Positions 1 to 11,237 of a stretch of DNA of 64,000 nucleotides are shown here, piece after piece; positions within the stretch are counted from its first letter, which is position 1, and each line of letters begins with the position of its first letter. The stretch covers positions 5,054,361 to 5,118,360 of the forward strand of contig NC_079890.1 in NCBI RefSeq assembly GCF_024868665.1, given 5' to 3'. The DNA is from Triplophysa rosa (lineage: Eukaryota; Chordata; Actinopteri; Cypriniformes; Nemacheilidae). The position numbers were made by a program, and so were the translations under genes. The notes under the pieces are model-generated. The model was not told the DNA's origin, did not search any database, and was given only the letters and a program-made list of their open reading frames with translations.

Positions 1-359
1 TTATATAAAAATGGTGTCCTTAGGTTAACAAAATATGTTGTCCTGAGGACTTCAACCACTTGGCAAAATCAGGTCGAGCTTTTTTCCATCTGCCATTTTA
101 TTTGGAGCACAGCATTTAATACTTTTGAAGGTAATTATATAGATTGATTTCACACCGCTGCCATGTTGAAATCGAAAGCAGCGAGGCTGAGGTGGGAAGA
201 ATGCCTTAAGGACAGATAGACTGCAATTGTTTGAACAACCAACCTGGAGTTATTACAGCTATTTATGATCTGAGGTCACGTGACCCGCTGATGGTAATGG
301 CTGTGTAGTTCGATCGCTCCCCGACTCGACATCCATAATTTAACTATTTCTCAGTAGAA
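1..359. other. Non-coding stretch, nothing recognised
   Basis: No coding frame, RNA gene or clear repeat end was seen. It probably lies inside the intron that follows the BLT1-like exon at 5.76-6.32 kb, because that gene continues leftwards on the minus strand. Confidence 0.4.
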
Positions 360-1358
360 CTGCCTGGTGTAGTCAAAACAACCTAGAGCTGAATGCATTC
401 AAGACAGTGGAGATGATAGTGGATTTCAGAAGGAACCCTCCATCACTTCCTCCCCTCACCATCCTGGACAGCACTGTGGATACTGTGGAGTCATTCAGGT
501 TCCTGGGCTCCACCATCTCTCAGGACCTGAAGTGGGAGTCCCACATAGACTCCATTGTAAAGAAGGCCCAGCAGAGGTTATACTTCCTCCGTCAATTGAG
601 GAAGTTCAACCTACCACAGGAGCTACTGACCCAGTTCTACTCAGTGGTCATCGAATCTGTTCTGTGCACTTCAATTACTGTTTGGTATGGCTCGGCCACC
701 AAATCAGACCTACGAAGACTACAACGGACAGTTCGTAGTGCTGAGAAAATTATTGGTGCTCCTCTGCCCACACTTCAGGACCTGTACGATTCCAGAGTGA
801 AAAACAGGGCAAGAAAAATCATCATTGACTCCACACACCCAGCACACAAACTCTTTGATCTGCTGCCCTCTGGCCGGCGCTTTAGAGCACCAAACACCAG
901 GACTTCCAGACACAGAAGCAGCTTCTTCCCCCAGGCAATCTCCCTCCTAAACAGATAACTGCTCCTTAAGAGCAATATTCCACTTCCACTACTCCTATAG
1001 TGTGCACTATAGTGCCTTATTATATCTACATCTTATGTATACATGTATATAACACTACCTCCACTTACTAAATTATCCATTTGCACAAGTGTACATACAA
1101 TCTGTTAATATGTTTATTCTACTATATACTACCCGGTACAATGTCTCTTATATGTTATTATCCCCCATTTTCTGTAAAATAGTCTTTATTTTATATATGC
1201 ACAATTTAGAATCTTTAGACTGTAAATCGTATTATATTGTATTGTCATTGTGTTAAATGTCTGTACTAGAAGCTTCCAACACCAAAGAAAATTCCTTGTG
1301 TGTGCAAGCACACTTGGCAATAAAGCTCTTCTGATTCTGATTCTGATTCTGATTCTGA
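360..1358 (+). mobile_element. 5'-truncated non-LTR retrotransposon (L2/CR1/Rex-like), copy A
   Basis: The 183-codon open frame at 407-958 is the C-terminal part of a non-LTR reverse transcriptase polyprotein, with the conserved FRFLGSTIS, WYGSATK, RLQRTVRSAEKIIG and LLPSGRRFRA blocks. A 3' UTR follows and ends in four tandem TTCTGA units (about 1329-1358), the usual short-repeat tail of this LINE type. The catalytic FADD block present in copy B (10.09-11.24 kb) is missing because the 5' end stops near 360. The copy is nearly identical to copy B along its full length, so both look young. The frame is the terminal part of a larger ORF, not a host gene. The clade name is tentative. Confidence 0.85.
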
Positions 1359-1413
1359 ACTCTCCATATTTGTAAGCGTTTTATCTGAGTCATCGACGGC
1401 AGCGCAAATAACT

Positions 1414-2177
1414 ATGGCAAAACATCAACTGACGATAAATTCCCCAGAAAAAAAGCGAGTGAAGGACACTGACTATGCGTCTGTGGGGGAACTCTGCACC
1501 ATTGTCGCCGAGGAGTTGAAGACGCACTTTAGCCTCGTCAGGGAACTGTTTAAGGAAAAGTTCCCTCCGATAGCTGAGAGACTGGAAGAGGATGTTCGCC
1601 TGATAAGGAATAATTTCGACAACATGCAGACAGCTCTTCGTCATTCAAAGAAAGACACGGTAGAGGTAAAGATGGCGGTCGACTCTCTTCGGGAAAAGCA
1701 GGCAAGAATGGAAGACAAAAGCCGCCAGTCCAATGTCCATTTGGTGGGGCTGAAAGAAGGTGCAAAAGGAGATGACCCTCTGCGATTTATTCAGAATCGT
1801 TTTGCTAAATGGATCTTGCTGGTAAGGAACTGGAAATCGAAAGAGCTCACCGTATTTAAAACGGAGGATGCTCAAAATCAAGCCTTCGCACTTTCATCTT
1901 CAAGATCCTACGCTATCGAGATCGCAATGCGATCCTGAATGGAGCTCGAGGGGCTGGGCAAATTCTTCACCTCGGAGCGCCGTTGCTTTTCTTCCCAGAC
2001 TACAGCACCCATACGGCGACTAAGAGGAGGGAGATGACCTCGGCAAGGTGCTCATCCAAATTGTTGGCCTTGAGGTTGAAAGTGAATGAATCTAAGGCCA
2101 GCATATCAGCTATCAGACACGAAGACTCAGTATATATCCAACCGAAGGAGGTGAATAAAATATTCGAACAATATTAA
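1414..2177 (+). pseudogene. L1-type ORF1p remnant
   Basis: The first 174 codons (1414-1938) carry a charged, coiled-coil-like N-terminus and then the L1 ORF1 RNA-binding block (NVHLVGLKEGAKGDD around residues 103-117). After the stop at 1936-1938 the protein resumes in another frame with LLFFPDYSTHTATKRREM, which matches the ORF1p C-terminal domain. At least one frameshift therefore separates the two halves. In L1 elements ORF1p is a nucleic-acid chaperone that packages the element RNA; this copy cannot make a complete protein. Confidence 0.75.
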
Positions 2178-2185
2178 CAACATTT

Positions 2186-3164
2186 CGTCACCTTAGAATT
2201 ATAAAGTTCAATCTGACATTTTGGTCAAAATTGAGTTATTCACATATTCTTATTCTGTGACAATTTATTTACATTATGCCATGTTTTTAAATGTGTGCAT
2301 TTTGGGAGTTTTTTAAGAAAATAAAAAGGTTCTATCTATAAAATCGAATTGCAATTTGGTGCTATAAGGTTCTATCTGCAAGCGCCAATCAGCACTTTGA
2401 ATGCACACAAGAGGACCAATCAGGATCAGCTTTCTTTGTCATGTGACCGGACTCCTCAGTGACGGGAATATCTGAGGAATTGATACTCTTGTCAATAAGA
2501 GCCGCTGAAACAACATTATTTTTAGACACAACACTAGCCAGCAGCTCTAACTTCTTAATACCTGTGTTTACATAGACTCTCATAATGCAGTTAATGCCAA
2601 ATAGTCAACAATGCCAAGAGTCTTGATTACAACAATAAACATTATTGTTTTTTCAGCCATAATCATCTCTAAAAAGTAATTTGATCTGTCCCACCTTCTG
2701 TGGATAAAACATCGATACAACAATTAAAAGGGCCTTTAATCTTTAACCTGAACATGAAGAAAGCATCCTAAAATATGAAATAAGTGTCATAAAAGCAAAT
2801 GTACATTTTTTACATATTATTATACACTTAATTTCATGTTTTAACAAAAGTTATAAGCAAATTGTTTGTGTTGCTTGAAAATGTATTGCTTTAATGAATG
2901 TTTTGCAGGTAGAACCTTATAATTCTAAACCAAAAAAGCAAGGTTCTATCTGCGTTTGACCTGTTCCAAAAAAAAAAACATTTACAAATTTCAGAAAATG
3001 TTGATATTGTACATTTGGAATACATTTAGGGTCTCTGTCTTTTTCATGTATAAAAGAGATTTGTTCCTCATATCATTTTTGCTATATGAAATGCAAAATC
3101 TTTAAAGCTCAATATCTCAAAACTAGTCAGACTGCAGATAGAACCTTATAATTTCAAGGCGACG
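2186..3164. mobile_element. Non-autonomous DNA transposon with TIRs and repeated internal motif
   Basis: The left end (CGTCACCTTAGAATTATAA) and the reverse complement of the right end (CGTCGCCTTGAAATTATAA) pair over roughly 37 bp with few mismatches. The 4 bp ATTT flanks both sides (2182-2185 and 3165-3168), a candidate target-site duplication. There is no transposase frame. The motif AAGGTTCTATCTGC recurs inside in both orientations: 2326, 2366 and 2940 forward; 2905 and 3134 reverse; plus a degenerate copy in the left TIR. It sits inside the L1-type LINE. I cannot assign a superfamily. Confidence 0.75.
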
Positions 3165-3173
3165 ATTTGTATA

Positions 3174-5122
3174 CTTCAGAGTCTAGCACTGTCCTAACAA
3201 ATATTGATTTATTCCTTAAACATTTTAATCTCCCTTAAGTAAATAACACTCAGCGTGAGATATTGGATAGCCCTTTGACGATTGAGGAATTCAAATCCGC
3301 CCTAGATTCCATGAAGAGTAACAAAGCTCCAGGGTTAGATGGAATTCCCCCGGAACTACTGAAAACAGTATGGGATAGTGGCACCCGTGATCCTTGATTC
3401 TCTTAACTTTGCTTTAGAAAAAGGTACTTTACACAGGGACCAAGCTACGGCCTTGATAACACTGCTACTGAAGAAGGAGAAGGATCCATTGGAATGTTCT
3501 AGTTATACACCAATCAGCCTCCTGTCCACGGACTCAAAACTGATGGCAAAAGTTCTAGCCTTAAGACGGGATCGGTGTGTAGGAGACTTGATTGGTAATG
3601 ATCAAACTGGCTTTTTGAGGGGGAGATTTGCTACAGATAATATACTTAGACTTCTTCATATCATTCAACAAGCAGATTCATACGCGGCTTATATCTTTTC
3701 TTTGGATGCAGAGTGAGCCTTCGATCAAATTGAGTGGAATTTTTTATGGTCCGTCATTATCTGTCGAGTTTGGCCACTTTTTCCAACGAGCTGTTAAAAC
3801 CATCTAACCGTTCAGCCAGAGTACTTACTGGCTCCTATATCTCCCTTTCTTTTCATCTTGGTAGGGGTATGCGGCAAGATTGCCCCTTGTCACACTTGCT
3901 CTTTAACTTATCATTAGAGCCTTTGGCCCAAGCGAATAGACAATGTCCTATGATAGCTCCTATAAACTGTATGAACTCGTCTCATAAAATTTCAGTTAAT
4001 GCAGTTTATACAACGATAACAAAATTCTTATGGAACAACAAACATCCCAGAATTCGTCTCAAATCCATGCATAGGTTTAAACAACATGGCGGCTTATCCT
4101 TACCAGATTTCTGGTCTTATTATCCAGCGTATCAGACAAGACCGCTGGCATGAATGGTTGTAGAATCACCAGTGCTTGGCAGGCATTAGAAAATAATATC
4201 ATCTATTCATTGCGCCTACAGGACTTACCCTTTGCATGAATATCTAAGAAAGATTTGGCTCGATTTGGACTAATTATTTGCCATTCTAATAAAATCTGGA
4301 AGGCAGCACAAAAGATAATGGGAGTCACAGACATTTATTGGGAATCTACCCCTATTTGGCATAATAATAATCTTTGCACTGCTAATAAACCGTTTGTCTC
4401 TAAATGTTGGGCTGAATGTAGCATTTTCGCCTTAGCATTTTGAGATACTAAAAGATGAGTTCTCTCTTCTGAGGTTCTCTTTTTTCCTGTCCTTAAGGTT
4501 AAGATCTGCATTGAAAGCCTATGGAGTACCTTGGCCGATTAAACTGTCTCCTCATCCTATGGTGAAATGGATAGACTCGAGTATGGCTTCTAGGGGAATT
4601 GTGAGTATAATTTATGATTCACTTGAACGACAGTACTCAAAAATTCCAATTGAGGGCGTATTGGAAATAGAACTCGATACGGTGATCGATTGGGATACTG
4701 TTTGGGAGAATTGTTTTACTTCCTCTAAAAACCTGGCTCATCAAATGATTCATTATAAGCTACTTTACAAAGCATATGCTACTCTCTGTCTACTCTACAA
4801 AATGAAAATAAAACTTGATCCCTTTTGCCACTTATGTAATAGTTCTACCAAGTGTACATACATGCATATGTTCTGGTATTGTCCTCAGATTGAGATGTTT
4901 TGGTCTTTGGTACAGAAAGTATTGTCTGACTTGCTAAGAACTGAGATCCAGAAGGACCCACTGCTCTTTCTCTTGCTGGATGATTCTTCAATGTCATTAT
5001 CTGTCAATCAAAAAACCAATCTCATCTTATCTACTGGACATTGCTCTGCTGGAGTGCGCCACTGCAACAAAAAAAATTTGTGCTATCAGAAATACAGTAC
5101 AATCTTGGATGGACCTCACTGA
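3174..5122 (+). pseudogene. L1-type ORF2 remnant (reverse transcriptase and C-terminus)
   Basis: Recognisable blocks occur in order in different frames: LTIEEFKSALDSMKSNKAPG (about 3275), SYTPISLLSTDSKLMAKVLA (about 3503), FDQIEWNF (3722), GMRQDCPLSHLLFNLSLEPLA (about 3868) and the C-terminal AHQMIHYKLLYKAY...DPFCHLC...MFWYCP (4736-4900). The segment that should hold the YxDD catalytic motif is deleted between about 3950 and 4000. The endonuclease is missing altogether. These blocks identify an L1/Tx1-like ORF2 without a functional enzyme. Confidence 0.8.
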
Positions 5123-5345
5123 AACTCTCACGGACATGCTGAAACCATGATGGACCAGATACTCTAGCTTGGTTTACTTGTATACCTACCTGTCTTACAA
5201 TTTTCTGTTATGTCTATTTATACAGACTTTCTCTTTATTTTTCCTTGTTTGTCTGTTAATTTTAGTTATGGGCGGATCTTGGGCTTCTTGTAAACTGTTT
5301 TACATACATGTACAACATATAATATGTCTAATAAAAAATGAATCA

Positions 5346-5755
5346 CAAAAGAAAAAAACGATTTATGATCGTAAATGTGACAATATAAGCATAGGATGCA
5401 TGTCACACTAGCTGTTTTTCTTGACCACTTAAGCCGTACCATCACATATTAGTGAATGTTTAAACTGCCATTAATGGGTTTCATTCGCGCACACACAGCC
5501 AATCTAACGTTGTTTTTAAACGCATAATTTGTTTATTCATGTCACAGATACCCAATGGTTGTCCAAACCATTGTAGTCTATCTTTCCTTCCGGTTTTCTT
5601 CCCACCTCTGCCTCGTTTTAGATTTCAACATGGCAGCATAGTGAAATCAGTCTATTGTTCTCATTTAGACATGTTTTATATCCAATATGCTTTATTGCTT
5701 AATTTAAAGTGTGATTTGTGTGTTTGCACGGATTGTAAAAAAGGATAATACGCAC
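5346..5755. other. Intronic sequence, no gene seen
   Basis: AT-rich sequence between the LINE tail and the splice donor of the BLT1-like exon. No exon encoding TM5-TM7 of that receptor was found here or in 1-359. Confidence 0.4.
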
Positions 5756-6273
5756 CGATAGAATGGCATGGGCAAAGCCATTAGAAAAGCCATCACCCAG
5801 ATGCCCAACATGATCAGCAAGAGTCTGTTCTTGGTCCTCATCCTCTGAGACAGAAACGGTTTGTTGACAGCCAGCCAGCGGTCCAGGCTCATCAGAGATA
5901 TGAGGTAAATAGATGCATACATGTTGACACAGCACAGATAATGGACAGTCTTGCACAGGGCAGATCCAAACTCCCAGCCCCTCCCTCCAGCCAGGTACCT
6001 GAGAAACAGTGGAGCGCTCAAGAGTACTAAAGCATCAGCCACCGCCAGGTTGAAAATCAACAAACAGGTGACAGAACGGCGCCTAACTTTGCACAAAATT
6101 GACCACACTACAAACAGGTTGCCAGGAAAACCAAAGACAAAGGCGAGAACCAGGATAGCAATCCCGATCTGATGGGACAGGGAGAAGGGCTGTGGGGAAA
6201 CAGGCATCAGCAGAGTGGAATTAGGGGGTGGTCTGGATAAGACTGCGGTCTTCATGGTAACAAGAGTGGCCAT
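5756..6273 (-). CDS. ltb4r: Leukotriene B4 receptor 1-like GPCR, first coding exon only (partial)
   Basis: This is a rhodopsin-family receptor exon covering the N-terminus to the end of TM4. From ATG 6273 it encodes MATLVT..., an N-glycosylation site (Asn18-Ser-Thr), TM1 with GFPGNLFVVWSIL, TM2 with NLAVADALVLL, the TM3 cysteine (ALCKTVHYLC) and MSLDRWLAV at the DRY position, then TM4. The exon opens after a good acceptor (TTATTTCCACAG, exon from 6318), so 5' UTR exons lie further right. It closes at a donor (TATCG/GTGCGT) in phase 2. The SLDR...PF.SQ..RTK pattern after TM3 is BLT1-like. TM5-TM7 are not in the window and probably lie left of base 1 behind transposon-filled intron sequence. 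In the family the receptor binds LTB4 on leukocytes and signals through Gi. A second ATG (6255) is possible. Confidence 0.8.
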
Positions 6274-6318
6274 GTTATTGATGGAAGTTTGGCAAGTTGG
6301 TGTCACTTCTTGTATTTG

Positions 6319-6886
6319 CTGTGGAAATAAAGTGAACAATTTTTTTTAAAAGAATGTTAGCCCAACAAGAAGAATCTCAAGAAATCAAGATTTTCCCTAA
6401 AAATAAATAACAAACAAGATAGATGTAATAAGTATAATGAGCAGAACAAACAAAGTCCTGTAGTCCACCATTGTTGTTTTGATTGATAAGTACTCACAAC
6501 TAGACTGGCAATTAAATATGCATGCCCATGACACCACAGTTTTTACAAATGTATATTTTTGGTAAAACCTTTAGAACGCTGTTCTTACGCAGAACAAACT
6601 GTTAACACAGTTAAAAGTAATGTGCAAAATGTAATCGGAGTACTTTTCAAAGTAATAAGTAAAGTAAGGTGAGTACTTGATAAATGTACATATCATGTTT
6701 ACAGCCACAATGGACAAAATGCCTGCCAATGTATGCACATGACAAAAAAATGTTTTTGGACATGTATCTATGAGGACCTACTGTAGGTCATGTTTGGAAA
6801 ATAACTTGCAGACCGTGAAACTAGTATGAGTCATGACACGCAAGAGTAATCAGTGGCATTGTTTTAGATGCGCCTCATGAATGTAA
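6319..6886. other. Non-coding, no feature recognised
   Basis: Upstream intron or flank of the BLT1-like receptor exon. No second exon could be placed with confidence. Confidence 0.35.
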
Positions 6887-7900
6887 TAGGGATGGGAAGA
6901 TTCATCGATTTGCATACATGCATCGGCATAAAAGGTAACGATGCGATGCATCGATTTAAAAAGTTGTTTCTAACATATTTGCATCGGGAAAAATCTATAT
7001 GCATGTTGATTTCTCTGAACTGTTTCACATGAGCGGTTTGTCATCACTGCTGCTACGTCAATATGATGTATCACATTACTACGGAGACTGTGGCGTGTCC
7101 TGACAGTCACACATAGGTTGCGTCTGACAGCTAAGTGCTGCCTTCGGAGGCTGCATTCCAAGGCAGAAAGGCATTAAGGCACATCCGAATACAACGTTTG
7201 CTTTACTCCCTGTCTCCTGACTGAGAGACCTATGTTTGATAGATTTTCAAGGCAGCATAGATGTATCATTTAGCTGTAATGTTAGCTACTGCTAGCATGA
7301 CCCCGAGTTAGCAAACGATTAAAACTTTTTTTCACTTCCCGCTGGCTAACAGCTCTGCTTGTTCCAATGCAATAACCAATGTAATCGCCTTTTTTATTTG
7401 TAAACATATTTAGCATTACTGAGAACAAGGGCTTCCAGTACCTCCTCTACGTCAAGACCTGTTTGTGAAAGTTCCCTGCATTAGAAGTCAGGAGGCACAT
7501 CAGTTAATCATTACAAAATTCCTTTTTGTATTGTGTTTTGGTTATTATTCAATTGAATGGTATTCTATTAGATTCCATCTTCCAGATAACATCCCACCAA
7601 TAAAATCCATCACATACCAGTAGACACTGTAGTTTCCATTAAAACAAAAAATCCTATTATAACCATTAATTCCATTGAATCGCATTATATTGTATTGAAT
7701 TGGATCGCACTGCATCGTAATAGTGATGAATCTTATCGGATCACATCGGTAGTTGCTTCATATGTATCTTTAATGTATCGTATCGATGGCGATGCATCGA
7801 GATGCATGTCGCATCGCATTATATTGTATTGAATTGGATCGCACTGCATCGTAATAGTGATGAATCTTATCGGATCACATCAGTAGTTGCTTCACATGTT
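6887..7900. mobile_element. Probable decayed hAT-like repeat with a tandem duplication
   Basis: The left edge TAGGGATGGGAAGATTCATC looks like a hAT terminus, and the sequence is rich in GATGCATCG-type words. No matching right terminus (CCCATCCCTA) was found, so the right boundary is a guess. A unit of about 85 bp at 7681-7765 is repeated at 7815-7898 with a 134-bp offset and only a few differences. There is no coding capacity. Confidence 0.4.
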
Positions 7901-8440
7901 CTTGGGAACCCTCTAGTGGCCACAAGTGGTTAAATTATTTTATAATTTCTTTTTTCGCCTGTTGGCCTGCGTGCGCTGCACCGAAATAAGGAAGATGTAT
8001 ATTCACGTAGTCATGGAGTCGACAAGTAATTTGAATCTCATTTAGAGGCTTTGGACAGGGCATTCAGTTACGAATGTGTGTAACGGCGGCACTGCCTTGT
8101 GCATCTGCCTGGATTAAAACTGTGAAACAGTTCACCTATACAGCGATGATAGGCTTACTTTAAACGTGAAACCAAAACAGTGCAGTGGAACATTTGACCG
8201 AATCGTTCAAAACCAGGATTAATTAAAAAACTAAATACAGCTGTTTGTTGTTCAGAGAAAGGCAACCGTTCTGTTAGGAACTATTGGAATTGGCGAAGTA
8301 GCGCAAACAGTAATTTATTGCAGTGCCTTTAAATAATAATATAGTGTTTATTGAACCGTACAACATCACTCTTGCGGTTATACTGAAATTAGGAAATTCT
8401 TGCTATTGTCATTGTAAACAGCATTGCGTCCTTAAAATGC
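7901..8440. other. Non-coding, nothing recognised
   Basis: No coding frame or clear repeat boundary was found between the hAT-like block and the LTR-element remnants. Confidence 0.3.
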
Positions 8441-9430
8441 ATTATAGAAAGGCGACATAATAGTTTGCAACATACTGGGCCAGATCGGCTTGCGGAGGCA
8501 GGCTCACGCTTGGCTCAGCCCCTTCTACAAAGGTAGTGGAAAAGGAAAGTGGAGGCAGCCTCGCGCTAGAGTCTGGCGGCAGGGCTGGGCCATGGACGGG
8601 ATCTAAAGAGGCAGAAGGGAAGGGCTGAGAATGAGCCTGAACCACTGGCGGAGTCATACTCACACTGCCGGGACAGCTTGGGCCGGTGGCGGTGGGTCCA
8701 GGGCGCGGCCGGGATTGCCGAGAGCCTGCTACCGCGGCCTGATGGTTGGCGGCCCTTCCTCGCGTGGGCCGGAGTAACACGGAGTTAGGAGTTTAGTTGG
8801 AGCGTGGGTAAGGGACCTTAAGGTTCTGGCTTGCTTCGTTAGCGGCTTTGCATGGAGAAGTTGACTTCGTACGAAGACGTTTCCGTTTTTCATCGTGTAA
8901 ACGTAGTCTTAGTTTCCCTGTGATTTCCCTCACCTGTCTCCAGTCTACCATCACCCACAGCTGTCAGCAACTCCAATCAATATAAACTTACTCTGTTCTC
9001 CACATTGTTGTCTGGTCTCATTGTTGTGTTGCGCTGTTTAGTGTATTTAGTGTGTTAACATTATAAATAGTGCTGTCAAACGATTTAAAAACTGATTAAT
9101 CACTGGGGTAATAAGGAAACAAGAAACACCTGGGGAAACTGATTAACAAGAAAAACTACAAAGGACTACAAAACATGGCATGCAACAGGAAATAATATAA
9201 AATTCCAAAATAACAGAGGAACACGGACTGGGATCATGACAGAGTCCCCCCCTTAAGAGCGGCTTCTAGATGCTCACAACAGTCTAGGAGGGCAGTGTAG
9301 CGGAGGCGGAACAGGGGGAGGGAAGGAGGGCCAGGCCCGTGAAGGGCCATGGTGCAGAGGCGGACTTGGGCCGTGGTGCAAAGGTGGAGCCGGCAGGGCT
9401 GGAAGCCTGGGCGTGGCAGTTATTTTGCCC
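8441..9430 (-). mobile_element. Remnants of an LTR retroelement (LTR and proline-rich internal pieces)
   Basis: GC-rich proline/serine-coding minus-strand sequence at 8442-8780 and GC-rich purine-rich sequence at 9290-9430 resemble the internal region of the small LTR elements found elsewhere in the window (14.7-17.0 and 31.7-33.4 kb). Between them, CATGACA followed by GAGTCCCCCCCTTAAGAGC near 9235-9260 looks like an LTR/internal junction read in antisense. No paired LTRs or TSD could be defined, so this is a decayed composite. Confidence 0.4.
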
Positions 9431-9649
9431 GCGGCCTCTGCAGCAGAAGAGCTCTGAAAAAGCTTCTCCTTTTGCTTTCCTGTTTCAATCTGTCAGGGTT
9501 TACACTTTAAGATTGAGACAGCTCCAGATTGGATACAGCATCACTTGTGAAGACTTCAGATGATGCCAACACTCACAAAGACTTCAGATGATGGCAACTA
9601 TAGATGGACATACAAAACTGCCAAATATGTAGGAGCTGATACATGATGA

Positions 9650-9785
9650 TACATGGCGTGGTTGTGCTCTGACCTGAGTTCGATTCCCGGCTCGTGGTAC
9701 TTTCCCGACCCCACCCCCTTCTCTCTCCTACTTCGCTTCATGTCCTCTCTCATTCAATACTGTACAAATAAAGGCAAAAAACCTG
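9650..9785 (+). mobile_element. Short tRNA-derived SINE-like repeat
   Basis: The block GAGTTCGATTCCCGGCTCG (about 9675) matches the B box of a tRNA-derived Pol III promoter. A pyrimidine-rich body and AATAAAGGCAAAAA follow near 9768-9781, as in short SINEs. No intact tRNA fold was seen, so this is not a tRNA gene. Boundaries are approximate. Confidence 0.5.
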
Positions 9786-10082
9786 CCAAATATTGTAATC
9801 ACTGCCTGATTACACTGCCTATGGTACTGCCTAAAAGTGTAAGTTTGCTGATTGTCAATCCACTTTGTATTGTTACAATAATTGCCGTATATGTAAATGG
9901 ACAAATGTTTACCCTTATTTTTTTGGTTACTTACTTGAGATATTCCCATTTACTTGTCCACAAAAAAAATTGCTGGATATGGGTTGAACATCTGCAAACT
10001 TAACCTATAATAATATTGCCTGTTTAACTGAACATTACTTTAAACAAATTACTTATATTGTCTTAGAGCTATTGTGATATGA
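9786..10082. other. Non-coding, nothing recognised
   Basis: AT-rich filler between a SINE-like repeat and LINE copy B. Open frames here have no recognisable content. Confidence 0.3.
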
Positions 10083-11237
10083 ACATCTTTCTCCACTGCT
10101 GTGTTCGCTCTACACAGACGAATGCACCTCTACAGACCCTTCTGTCAAACTCCTGAAGTTTGCAGATGACACCACAGTCATTGGCCTTGTTCAAGACGGT
10201 GATGAATCTGCCTACAGAAGGGAGGTTGCTCAGCTGGCTGCCTGGTGTGGTCAAGACAGCCTGGAGCTGAGTGCATTCAAGACAGTGGAGATGATGGTGG
10301 ATTTCGGAAGGAGCCCTCCATCACTTCCTCCCCTCACCATCCTGGACAGCACTGTGGATACTGTGGAGTCATTCAGGTTCCTGGGCTCCACCATCTCTCA
10401 GGACCTGAAGTGGGAGTCCCACATAGACTCCATTGTAAAGAAGGCCCAGCAGAGGTTATACTTCCTCCGTCAATTGAGGAAGTTCAACCTACCACAGGAG
10501 CTACTGACCCAGTTCTACTCAGTGGTCATCGAATCTGTTCTGTGCACTTCAATTACTGTTTGGTATGGCTCGGCCACCAAATCAGACCTACGAAGACTAC
10601 AACGGACAGTTCGTAGTGCTGAGAAAATTATTGGTGCTCCTCTGCCCACACTTCAGGACCTGTACGATTCCAGAGTGAAAAACAGGGCAAGAAAAATCAT
10701 CATTGACTCCACACACCCAGCACACAAACTCTTTGATCTGCTGCCCTCTGGCCGGCGCTTTAGAGCACCAAACACCAAGACTTCCAGACACAGAAGCAGC
10801 TTCTTCCCCCAGGCAATCTCCCTCCTAAACAGATAACTGCTCCTTAAGAGCAATATTCCACTTCCACTACTCCTATAGTGTGCACTATAGTGCCTTATTA
10901 TATCTACATCTTATGTATACATGTATATAACACTACCTCTACTTACTAAATTATCCATTTGCACAAGTGTACATACAATCTGTTAATATGTTTATTCTAC
11001 TATATACTACCCTGTACAATGTCTCTTATATGTTATTATCCCCCATTTTCTGTAAAATAGTCTTTATTTTATATATGCACAATTTAGAATCTTTTAGACT
11101 GTAAATCGTATTATATTGTATTGTCATTGTGTTGAATGTCTGTACTAGAAGCTTCCAACACCAAAGAAAATTCCTTGTGTGTGCAAGCACACTTGGCAAT
11201 AAAGCTCTTCTGATTCTGATTCTGATTCTGATTCTGA
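10083..11237 (+). mobile_element. 5'-truncated non-LTR retrotransposon (L2/CR1/Rex-like), copy B
   Basis: The same LINE family as 360-1358, but reaching further 5'. It includes LKFADDTTVIGLVQDGDES (from about 10150), that is the reverse transcriptase catalytic FADD motif, then QLAAWCGQDSLELSAFKT. The 183-codon frame at 10285-10836 differs from copy A at only a few residues. The 3' UTR is almost base-for-base identical and ends in the TTCTGA tandem tail (about 11207-11236). The frame is open from the FADD region to the stop at 10834-10836. The N-terminal RT and endonuclease parts are missing, so it is immobile by itself. Confidence 0.88.

Larger units (their letters stand above)
1359..5345 (+). 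mobile_element. Degenerate L1-type LINE, split by a nested DNA transposon
   Basis: An ORF1-type coiled-coil/RNA-binding protein begins with a true ATG at 1414. Remnants of an L1-type ORF2 follow from about 3174 to 5122, then an A-rich tail near 5335-5358. The apurinic endonuclease is absent and the reverse transcriptase has several frameshifts and deletions. A DNA transposon (2186-3164) lies between ORF1 and ORF2. LINE copy A ends directly at its left edge and probably inserted into its 5' part. The element is dead. Confidence 0.8.

Noticed and set aside
8442..8780. Minus-strand 112-codon Pro/Ser-rich frame as a host gene
   Set aside because: There is no start context or domain. The composition matches LTR-element internal regions found elsewhere in the window.
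9675..9700. Possible second tRNA gene (GTTCGATTCCC)
   Set aside because: Only a B-box-like word is present. No acceptor, D or anticodon stem can be folded, so it is better explained as a tRNA-derived SINE.
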